A stretch of 64,000 nt of DNA. It comes from Gp6-AA40 sp963818645. Lineage in GTDB: Bacteria; Acidobacteriota; Vicinamibacteria; Vicinamibacterales; UBA2999. Positions 57,709-64,000 of the stretch are shown in pieces (the first letter of the stretch is position 1; the number at the start of each line of letters is the position of its first letter). Both the position numbers and the translations under genes were made by a program. A model generated the notes under the pieces. That model was not told the origin of the DNA and did not search any database. It worked only from the letters and a program-made list of their open reading frames with translations. The DNA lies in assembly GCA_963818645.1 (NCBI GenBank), contig CAWFTF010000015.1:41586-105585 (forward strand), read 5' to 3'.

Positions 57709-59883
57709 ATGAGTGCACTCGTTCCATCTCGGCGCATAACGGCGGTCGTTGTCGCGGCACTCGTCGCCGTGACGTTAGGAAGTGTCGGGGCCAGGCAGAC
57801 GGCGGCGCCAACGGTTGCCGTTGACGCGGACGACATCGGTGGCGTCGTCACCGGGCCGCGCGGCCCGGAGGCGGGCGTCTTCGTCATCGCGGAGACGACG
57901 ATGCTGCCGACGCGATTGATCAAGAGCGTCGTCACCGACGATCAGGGCCGCTATCTCATACCCGATCTCCCGCAGGGCACATACGACGTCTGGGTGCGTG
58001 GCTACGGGCTGGTCGATTCGCAGAAGGTCAAAGCGACGCCCGGCAAGACGGTCGCGTTGAAAGCGGTCGCTGCGCCCAGCGCGAGGGTCGCCGCCGAGTA
58101 CTACCCGGCGCAGTACTGGCTGTCGCTGCTGCAACTCCCTCCCGTAAGCGATTTCCCCGGCACGGGCCCGAGTGGCAACGGCATCGCACCCACCATCAAG
58201 AGCCAGGGCGAATGGGTCCGCAACATCGTCAACACCGACGGCTGCACGGGTTGTCATCAGATGGGCGGCAAAGCGACACGCGAGATTCCCGAGGCGCTCG
58301 GCAAGTTTCCGAACGCATCGGAAGCCTGGGATCGGCGAGTTCAGTCAGGCCAGGCCGGCGCGGGCATGAGCGCTCGCTTTACGCAGGTCGGACGCGATCG
58401 CGCGCTGGCGATGTGGGGCGACTGGACCGACCGGATCGCGAAAGGCGAGTTGCCGACCGCGGCGCCGCAGCGGCCGCAAGGCAGAGAGCGCAATGTCGTC
58501 GTGACGATGTGGGATTGGGCGGATCCGAAAGCGTACCTGCACGACGAGATCGCATCCGACAAGCGCAATCCCACCATCAACCCGAACGGACCGATCTACG
58601 GCGCCCTCGAGGCGAGCGCCGACTACATGCCGGTCGTCGATCCGATCAAACACACGGCGACGCAGATCAAGCTGAAGGTGCGCGACCCGAAGACACCGAG
58701 CGAGGCCGAGACGCCGCCCGCGAAGCCGTCGGCCTATTGGGGTGAAGAGACAATCTGGACCAGCCAGTCGAACGCGCACAGCTTCGCGATGGACAAGCAG
58801 GCGCGTGTGTGGATTGCGGCACGTGTCCGTCCGAATCAGACGCAGGCCTTCTGTCGAGAAGGATCGGACCATCCATCCGCCAAAGCGTTTCCACTGCCTC
58901 AGAGTGGACGGCAGATGCAGATGTACGACCCGAAGACGAAGGAAGTAACACCGGTCGACACGTGCTTCGGCACGCACCACCTGAACTTCGACGACAACGA
59001 CGTGCTGTGGTTCACCGGCGGCGGTGCGGTCGAGGGATGGTTCGATACGAGGATCTACGACAAGACCAAGGACGAGTCGAAGGCGCAGGGATGGACCGTG
59101 TTCGTCCTCGACACCAATGGCAACGGGAAGCGCGATGCCTATGTCGAGCCCAACGAGCCGCTCGATCCAGCCAAGGACAAGCGAATCAACGCGCCGTTCT
59201 ACGGCGTTGCACCGAGCCCGGTTGATGGGTCGATCTGGGGATCGGTGCTGGGCATGCCCGGTGCTCTCGTTCGGCTGACGCTTGGATCGAATCCGCCCTC
59301 AACGGCGCTGAGCGAGATCTACGAAGTGCCTTGGAAGAACCCCAAGGCTGCAACGGAAGGGTACGCGCCGCGCGGAATGGACGTCGATGGCAATGGTGTG
59401 GTGTGGACCGTGCTCTCGAGCGGCCATCTCGCGAGCTTCGATCGCCGCAAGTGCAAAGGTCCGCTCAATGGACCGACGGCGATGGGGCAGCACTGCCCCG
59501 AAGGCTGGGCGCTCTATCCGTTCCCTGGCCCGAACTACAAAGGCGCGACTGAAGCAGGAAGCGCGGACACCGCGTACTACAACTTCGTCGATCGCTTCGA
59601 CATGCTTGGCATGGGGAAGAACGTCGCGCTCGCGACCGGCAACGGCTCGGAAGCGTTGCTCGCGCTGATTGACGGCAAGTTCATGACGTTCCGCGTGCCC
59701 TATCCGATGGGGTTCTACGCGAAAGGATTGGACGGCCGCATCGACGATGCGAAGGGCGGATGGAAGGGCAAGGGCATCTGGACGACATACGCAACGCGAG
59801 CGCCGTTCCATTCCGAAGGCGGCAAGGGCACGACGAGCAAGCTGGTGAAGTTCCAGGTGCGCGCAAGCCCGCTCGACAAGTAA
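57709..59883 (+). CDS. exported cytochrome / Vgb-like (streptogramin lyase fold) protein
   Basis: 724 residues. Signal peptide to about residue 30, then a carboxypeptidase-regulatory beta domain (GVVTGPRGPEAGVFVIAETT, DDQGRYLIPDLPQGTYDVWV) and a haem motif CTGCH at 179-183. The rest is a beta-propeller resembling Vgb/SMP-30-type lyases (THHLNFDDNDVLWFTGGGA, DGSIWGSVLGMPGALVRLTL, RGMDVDGNGVVWTVLSSGHL). This composition is frequent in acidobacteria as an exported protein of unknown activity; the haem implies electron transfer. The ATG has GGAGG seven bases upstream. It is the last gene of the DUF1800 operon. Confidence 0.85.
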   Translation: MSALVPSRRITAVVVAALVAVTLGSVGARQTAAPTVAVDADDIGGVVTGPRGPEAGVFVIAETTMLPTRLIKSVVTDDQGRYLIPDLPQGTYDVWVRGYGLVDSQKVKATPGKTVALKAVAAPSARVAAEYYPAQYWLSLLQLPPVSDFPGTGPSGNGIAPTIKSQGEWVRNIVNTDGCTGCHQMGGKATREIPEALGKFPNASEAWDRRVQSGQAGAGMSARFTQVGRDRALAMWGDWTDRIAKGELPTAAPQRPQGRERNVVVTMWDWADPKAYLHDEIASDKRNPTINPNGPIYGALEASADYMPVVDPIKHTATQIKLKVRDPKTPSEAETPPAKPSAYWGEETIWTSQSNAHSFAMDKQARVWIAARVRPNQTQAFCREGSDHPSAKAFPLPQSGRQMQMYDPKTKEVTPVDTCFGTHHLNFDDNDVLWFTGGGAVEGWFDTRIYDKTKDESKAQGWTVFVLDTNGNGKRDAYVEPNEPLDPAKDKRINAPFYGVAPSPVDGSIWGSVLGMPGALVRLTLGSNPPSTALSEIYEVPWKNPKAATEGYAPRGMDVDGNGVVWTVLSSGHLASFDRRKCKGPLNGPTAMGQHCPEGWALYPFPGPNYKGATEAGSADTAYYNFVDRFDMLGMGKNVALATGNGSEALLALIDGKFMTFRVPYPMGFYAKGLDGRIDDAKGGWKGKGIWTTYATRAPFHSEGGKGTTSKLVKFQVRASPLDK

Positions 59884-59889
59884 TCAGAC

Positions 59890-59902
59890 GGGGTCAGACC
59901 CC
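59890..59902. repeat. 13-bp palindrome GGGGTCAGACCCC (copy 4 of 4)
   Basis: Six bases after the Vgb-like gene stop and four bases before the convergent TIR gene stop; flanked by AGAC and GCAC. Confidence 0.85.
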
Positions 59903-59906
59903 GCAC

Positions 59907-61343
59907 TTATTGGAGTTCGAGGGGCCATTCGCCGGTTGAGTTGCGGATCGTGCCGCGAAGCACGACGCGAGTCACGGTTGGTGGCACCTCGAACTCCACC
60001 TCCGTAGCCGCGTTCGAATTTCCCTCGACGACCATGCCGGGCGAATCGATTGGCGCCAGCACCTCGTCCCCCGCTGCGACGCGCAGTGTCGTGTCGAATG
60101 CGCCGGCCGCGTAGCGCCCCGTGTTGGTAAATCGCAATCCGAGCCGCAGACGTACGACATTCACGAAGCGACGACTGGTGGCGCTCTCGATGGCGACGCT
60201 CAAGTCGCCGTCGCGCACGAGCGCCACGGGCGTGCCGGCGATGCTGCGCACCGTCGCTCTCGACAGCGCGTCTCCAGCGTCGGCCTTTTCGTCCTCAGCG
60301 GGCCGGCTCGTGGCCGACAGGTCCAACGGCAATTCCCCCGTCCTTCGGCCTTCGATCACCTGAAGCGTCGCCTTGCCCGCGTTTGCCGGGATCTCGAACG
60401 TCACGATCCCCTGCATCAGCGAGTGACCGTGCGCGATCTCATTCAACCGGCTGGTCGGAGCGAGCGTGATGCCGCCCACGACGAGGCGGAAGCTGTCGTC
60501 CCAGGCGTTGGCGTCGTAGCGCCCCTCGTTCGAGAAGCGCACGCGAAGGCGAAGCTCGCTGGTTCCATTGCCGAGAGGGACGACGGACGCCGAGAGGATC
60601 GTGAAGATCAACGACCGGTGCGCCACTTCGGCGATGCGCGGAAGCGCGACGCCGTACGGCTGACCGCGCACGGCGGCGGCTGTCGATGTGGATGTTGTCG
60701 GCGTCGCAGCGCTCGAGACGTTGGCCGTCGACGCGACGCTCGCTGCGTCTGGTGGACTGTCTCGCCTGAGCATGAAAAAGGCGAGGATGGCCACCACCAC
60801 AAGCGCGGCGCCGACTTTGAGCTTCGGTGAGAGCGAGAACCCTGCGGGCGGCGGCGCCAACGAGGGTGGCGTCACGGGAGTCCGTGTGACCTCCGCGATC
60901 GCCGACACCAATCGATCCACGTCGTGGTCCCAGGCATCGTCTCGAAGGTGAACCGCCTGCTTGCGTGCGAGCGGACGGACCGCTTCGGGCAGCGACTCCT
61001 CTGGCGGCATCGAGGCGCCTTCGATGAGAACCGGAATGACACGGACATCGCGGCGCGAGAGAGCGTTGACGATTTCCAGCCGGACGTAATCGTGCGGCTG
61101 ATCGAGCCGCCTGCGGCCTTCGGAGTCGCGGGCGTCGAGCCACTCGCGTCCGATCATCGCAAGAAACACGCGGCACTGGGCCAGGCGTGACTCGATCGCT
61201 TCGATGAAGTCCTGACCCGGCTCGAGGGTGTCAACGTCGCGGAAGACCTGATCACGGCCGAGCCGGTTCTCGAGCGCTTCGTGGAGCCGTCCCGCGTATC
61301 CGGCCGCATCGTCGCGCCGGTAACTGATGAACGTCGTCGGCAT
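59907..61343 (-). CDS. membrane-anchored TIR-domain protein with beta-rich ectodomain
   Basis: 478 residues. Residues 1-150 are a TIR domain: TFISYRRDDAAGYAGRLHEA, QVFRDVDTLEPGQDFIEAIE, CRVFLAMIGREWL, DYVRLEIVNALSRRDVRVIP. Glu90 in VRLE is at the place of the catalytic Glu of NADase TIRs. A proline-rich linker leads to one membrane helix at about 177-192 (VGAALVVVAILAFFML), then a Ser/Thr/Ala linker and two DUF4352-like beta modules (RLRVRFSNEGRYDANAWDDS; RLGLRFTNTGRYAAGAFDTT). Topology would put TIR in the cytosol and the beta modules outside. A role in sensing or defence is inferred. The ATG opening MPTTFISYRR is the natural start. Confidence 0.85.
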   Translation of the reverse strand: MPTTFISYRRDDAAGYAGRLHEALENRLGRDQVFRDVDTLEPGQDFIEAIESRLAQCRVFLAMIGREWLDARDSEGRRRLDQPHDYVRLEIVNALSRRDVRVIPVLIEGASMPPEESLPEAVRPLARKQAVHLRDDAWDHDVDRLVSAIAEVTRTPVTPPSLAPPPAGFSLSPKLKVGAALVVVAILAFFMLRRDSPPDAASVASTANVSSAATPTTSTSTAAAVRGQPYGVALPRIAEVAHRSLIFTILSASVVPLGNGTSELRLRVRFSNEGRYDANAWDDSFRLVVGGITLAPTSRLNEIAHGHSLMQGIVTFEIPANAGKATLQVIEGRRTGELPLDLSATSRPAEDEKADAGDALSRATVRSIAGTPVALVRDGDLSVAIESATSRRFVNVVRLRLGLRFTNTGRYAAGAFDTTLRVAAGDEVLAPIDSPGMVVEGNSNAATEVEFEVPPTVTRVVLRGTIRNSTGEWPLELQ

Positions 61344-61377
61344 GAGTTCGAGAAATCTTACACGGCTCGCTATCGGC

Positions 61378-61449
61378 AACTCCCAAACCTCCAACTCCCA
61401 ACTCCCAACCTGACTCCTTGGAAGTTGGAACTTGGGGGTTGGGAATTGA
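61378..61449. repeat. inverted heptamer arrays, AACTCCC and GGAAGTT types
   Basis: CAACTCC units at 61378-61410 face GGAAGTT, GGAACTT, GGGGGTT and GGGAATT at 61420-61447. The arms can pair; the structure lies between the divergent TIR and MmgE/PrpD genes. Confidence 0.8.
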
Positions 61450-61483
61450 CAGTTGTGTCAGAATCCCGCAGCGAGAGCGAAGA

Positions 61484-62977
61484 GTGAGCCTAACGAGAAG
61501 AAGAGTGTTGAAAGGAGCAGGCGGACTGGTTGCCGCCGCTCTTCCTGCGTCGGCCGCGGCGCGCGGCGCTGAACAGTCAGACTCGAAGACAACAGCAGGC
61601 GCAGTCGAGACGCGTTCCACCGCCGACGTAACCGGCAGGCTCGCGCGTTACATGGTCGCGGCGCGGGATCGAGACCTGCCCGCGCCGATCGTGCGCGACG
61701 GCAAGAACCGCATCCTCGACACCATCGGCGCGATGATCTCCGGCGCCGTGCTGCCTCCTGGCGTCATGGCCACGCGCTACGTTCGCGCGCAGGGAGGAAC
61801 GGCCGAGGCGTCTGTTCTCACGACAGACATTCGCACGACAGCCGTCAACGCCGCGCTCGCGAACGGGATGTTCGCGCACGCGGACGAGACCGACGACTTC
61901 GAGCCGGTGACCAAGGCGCATCCGGGATCGGCCGTCGTTCCAGCCGCACTCGCGATGGCAGAACGTGAGGGCCGTTCGGGCACGGAATTGATTCGCGCCG
62001 TTGTGCTCGGCTACGACCTCTGTTGCCGCTTCCTCATGACGCTCGGGCCCGATCACGTGCGCGCCACCCATCGCAGCGCGGAAGGTACCAGCGCAACGTT
62101 CGGTGCAGTCGGCGCAGCGGCTTCACTTGCGCGTCTCGACGAGAAGGGCATGCGATTCGCGCTGTCCTACGCCGCGCAGCAGGTATCGGGTCTGTGGAGT
62201 TGGACGCGCGACGAAGACCACGTCGAGAAGGCGTTCGACTTTGCCGGTATGGGCGCGCGCAACGGCGTCACCGCGGCGACGATGGTCCAGGCCGGGTTCA
62301 CCGGCGTATCCGATGTGCTCGACGGCGAGCACAACATGATCCTGGCGCTGTCGCGCGAAGGAAAACCCGAGGAGATGGTCGCGCGTCTCGGCTCGCGGTT
62401 CTATGTCACCGAGACCGCCATCAAACTGTTTTCGGTGGGCTATCCGATTCAGGCGCCTCTCGATGCGCTGCTCGCCCTCCGCAGGCAGCACGGACTTCGT
62501 CCCGACAACGTGACGCGCATCGTCGTCCGTCTCCCCGAGGATGGCGCGCGCATCGTCGACAATAGCGCGATGCCAGATGTGAACTGCCAGCACCTCATGG
62601 CGGTCGCGCTCATCGATGGCACGGTCTCGTTCGAGATGAGTCATTCGCGCGAGCGGATGGCGGATCCGGCGGTGCAGGCGGTTCGCGCGCGCGTGCAACT
62701 CGTGGCCGACAAGTCGCTGATGGATCCGGCGGCACCTCGCAGCGGAAGAGTCGAGGTGACGATGTCCGACGGCCAAACGGTGACCCATTTCACCAGGCAC
62801 GCGCCGGGCACGATGGAGAATCCGATCGAGGCGGCGCGTTTGAACGAGAAGGCCGGCGACCTCATTGCGCCGGTCCTCGGTATGCGGCAGGCCGAGGCTG
62901 TCATCGATCGCGTGAACGCGCTCGAGAGCGTCAGCGACGTTCGCGAGTTGGTTGCGTTAATGGTCAGGCGGGCCTGA
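61484..62977 (+). CDS. Tat-exported MmgE/PrpD-family protein
   Basis: 497 residues. The N-terminus is a Tat-type signal (LTRRRVLKGAGGLVAAALPA), then the MmgE/PrpD fold: DGKNRILDTIGAMISGAVLP, GMFAHADETDDFEPVTKAHP, GSAVVPAALAMAEREGRSG, EGTSATFGAVGAAASLARLD and YPIQAPLDALLALRRQHG. Family members include 2-methylcitrate dehydratase (cytosolic) and immune-responsive cis-aconitate decarboxylase. Export by Tat is unusual and argues for a different role. The GTG start sets the Tat motif at the very N-terminus. Confidence 0.85.
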   Translation: MSLTRRRVLKGAGGLVAAALPASAAARGAEQSDSKTTAGAVETRSTADVTGRLARYMVAARDRDLPAPIVRDGKNRILDTIGAMISGAVLPPGVMATRYVRAQGGTAEASVLTTDIRTTAVNAALANGMFAHADETDDFEPVTKAHPGSAVVPAALAMAEREGRSGTELIRAVVLGYDLCCRFLMTLGPDHVRATHRSAEGTSATFGAVGAAASLARLDEKGMRFALSYAAQQVSGLWSWTRDEDHVEKAFDFAGMGARNGVTAATMVQAGFTGVSDVLDGEHNMILALSREGKPEEMVARLGSRFYVTETAIKLFSVGYPIQAPLDALLALRRQHGLRPDNVTRIVVRLPEDGARIVDNSAMPDVNCQHLMAVALIDGTVSFEMSHSRERMADPAVQAVRARVQLVADKSLMDPAAPRSGRVEVTMSDGQTVTHFTRHAPGTMENPIEAARLNEKAGDLIAPVLGMRQAEAVIDRVNALESVSDVRELVALMVRRA

Positions 62978-62978
62978 G

Positions 62979-63096
62979 AACTCCCAAACACGTCAACGCC
63001 CAACCTCCAATTCCCAACTTCCAAGCGGCTCGAGGTTTGGAAATTGGAAATTGGAAATTGGGAGTTGGGAGTTGGAAGTTGGGAGTTGGAAGTTGG
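62979..63096. repeat. inverted heptamer arrays, AACTCCC and GGAAATT/GGGAGTT types, about 12 units
   Basis: Left arm at 62979-63022 (AACTCCC, CAACGCC, CAACCTC, CAATTCC, CAACTTC) and right arm at 63038-63093 (GGAAATT three times, GGGAGTT twice, GGAAGTT, GGGAGTT, GGAAGTT). TTGGGA in the right arm stands 17 bases before GATACA at 63102 and might serve as a -35. Confidence 0.9.
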
Positions 63097-63134
63097 ACCC
63101 TGATACATTCATCAGTGTTCCCCGGGAGGATTCG

Positions 63135-63470
63135 ATGCGATCGATGAGATGGGCCGGTGTGCTCGTGGCGCTGATCTTCACAGCCGTTGTCGATGCGGGC
63201 CAGATTTACGGGACGATCGTCTCCGACGGTAAAGGAGTCGCGAGTGCGAGCATCGAGATCAAGTGCGGCACGGCTGAGTCTGTGACCGGTTCGACGGCCG
63301 CCGACGGCGCCTATCGCATCAACGTCGCGCCACAAGGGCAGTGCACCCTCACGTTGCCGACCTACATGGGGCGCCCGTCGACGGCGGTCTTTTCCAGCCC
63401 GAATCCAGCGCTCTACAACTTCGACCTGGTGAAGCTCGGTGACGGCAAGTACGAGCTGCGTCGACGGTGA
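63135..63470 (+). CDS. small secreted protein with carboxypeptidase-regulatory-like fold
   Basis: 111 residues. A signal peptide (RWAGVLVALIFTAVVDA) is followed by GQIYGTIVSDGKGVASASIE and AADGAYRINVAPQGQCTLTL, which resemble a CarboxypepD_reg beta-sandwich as used in many acidobacterial surface proteins. The C-terminus is YNFDLVKLGDGKYELRRR. The ATG has GGGAGGA four bases upstream. Its stop overlaps the next start (GTGA), so it is coupled to the membrane protein that runs off the window. Function unknown. Confidence 0.8.
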   Translation: MRSMRWAGVLVALIFTAVVDAGQIYGTIVSDGKGVASASIEIKCGTAESVTGSTAADGAYRINVAPQGQCTLTLPTYMGRPSTAVFSSPNPALYNFDLVKLGDGKYELRRR

Positions 63471-64000
63471 ACACGAGCGAGGGGGACGTCCCGACCCCAA
63501 CCCCGCCTCCGGCTTCGGAAGGCCGTCATTCGTGGCTGATTGACCTGGTCAAGGTGCTGGCGTTGCCGCTGGTGACGCTGGTGCTCGGCTACTGGTTCAA
63601 CTCGTCACTCAACGAGCGGCAGCAGATCGACAGCAACGTCCGGCTTTACGCCGAGATGATGGGCCGCCGTGAAGAGGCCGACAGCAACCTGCGCAAGGAC
63701 ATGTTCAATTCGATCCTGAACACGTTCATGGCGAAGGATCCCAACCTGAAGATCACACCTGAAGAGCAGATTCGGCAGCAAATTCTGAGTCTCGAGCTGC
63801 TGGCGTTCAACTTCCACGAGTCGCTCGACATCGCGCCGCTCTTCAAGGAAGCCAACAGACGCATCCCCCCGGACGACAGCCCGGCAGGCAAGGAATTACG
63901 AGGACGACTCGAATCGGTTGCGCTGCAGGTCATCGAGCATCAGCTCACAGCGTTGTCAGACGTCGGGAGCGTCGAACGCGGCGATGCACTGCCCGACAAA
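63467..64000 (+). CDS. membrane-anchored protein, N-terminal part (runs off window edge)
   Basis: 178 residues visible. A Pro-rich lead is followed by one membrane helix (VKVLALPLVTLVLGYWF), then a helical domain: RQQIDSNVRLYAEMMGRREE, DPNLKITPEEQIRQQILSLE, LLAFNFHESLDIAPLFKEAN. The start GTG overlaps the stop of the small secreted gene (GTGA). Topology suggests a single-pass protein with a large soluble part. No family is recognised. Confidence 0.75.
   Translation, partial: MNTSEGDVPTPTPPPASEGRHSWLIDLVKVLALPLVTLVLGYWFNSSLNERQQIDSNVRLYAEMMGRREEADSNLRKDMFNSILNTFMAKDPNLKITPEEQIRQQILSLELLAFNFHESLDIAPLFKEANRRIPPDDSPAGKELRGRLESVALQVIEHQLTALSDVGSVERGDALPDK

Noticed and set aside
59907..61343. Defence island around the TIR gene
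   Set aside because: Neighbours are a Vgb-like exported protein and an MmgE/PrpD protein; no other defence, toxin or mobile genes are seen.
1..64000. tRNA, rRNA, riboswitch or insertion sequence
   Set aside because: No cloverleaf, rRNA core or transposase motif was recognised by eye; a covariance-model search would be decisive.

Overview
This GC-rich window most likely comes from an Acidobacteriota chromosome, probably of the Vicinamibacteria type. The evidence is a PadR regulator followed by an acidobacterial duplicated orphan permease, an Oar-like TonB-dependent receptor with a carboxypeptidase-regulatory domain, and many exported acidobacterial families (DUF1592, DUF1552, DUF1800, DUF1501, DUF6152 and the GDTLVVET family). 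No rRNA, tRNA, CRISPR array, prophage, insertion sequence or replication origin was seen.

Layout. 1-2.9 kb: secreted and small enzyme genes on the minus strand (a Pro/RGG-rich exported protein, a frameshifted VOC protein, a Nudix hydrolase, a cupin). 2.9-5.4 kb: copper-type P-ATPase preceded by a 48-residue YHS protein. 5.5-9.2 kb: exported HpcH/HpaI-type aldolase, HtpG and a Sel1-repeat protein. 9.3-17 kb, mostly plus strand: Fsr-like MFS transporter, TonB-dependent receptor (frameshifted), cytochrome c/copper-monooxygenase-like/TPR lipoprotein, exported VOC protein and a SUI1/YciH factor. 17.4-25.1 kb, minus strand: DUF2007, then five tightly overlapping or adjacent genes (DUF1592, DUF1552, ankyrin, two paralogous secreted proteins). 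25.3-34.4 kb: glutathione peroxidase, coiled-coil protein, HD-GYP phosphodiesterase coupled to a large partner protein, DUF6152, another secreted paralogue, a glycosyltransferase-like protein and an M1 peptidase. 34.4-44.6 kb: DUF2461, PEP carboxylase and a three-gene transglutaminase / ATP-grasp / transglutaminase operon. 44.7-51.8 kb: AAHS-type MFS transporter, HSL-type hydrolase, catalase-family protein, cytochrome c, PadR and ADOP. 52-64 kb: amidase lipoprotein, DUF1800-DUF1501-metallo-beta-lactamase-Vgb-like operon, a membrane-anchored TIR protein, a Tat-exported MmgE/PrpD protein and a small secreted/membrane gene pair running off the end.

The most unusual structure is not a gene. About 20 arrays of a degenerate 7-bp tandem repeat (GAATCCC/GGATCCC, AACTCCC, AGTCCAC, AGTCCTC, GTAGCCC and similar) sit between genes, at gene ends and upstream of start codons. 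In at least three genes (PEP carboxylase, DUF1592 protein, cytochrome/TPR lipoprotein) they lie in frame inside the coding sequence, and in the Sel1 gene they supply the C-terminus. The common units are free of stop codons in all six frames. They resemble in form the heptanucleotide STRR repeats of filamentous cyanobacteria. A second family, the palindrome GGGGTC(T/A)GACCCC, occurs four times, each just after a stop codon.

Seven genes are broken by about 13 single-base frameshifts, nearly all readable as +1 insertions and about half in short homopolymers. This looks more like consensus error in the assembly than gene decay, so those genes are annotated as whole units. All names rest on recognisable motifs and family knowledge; no database search was run.
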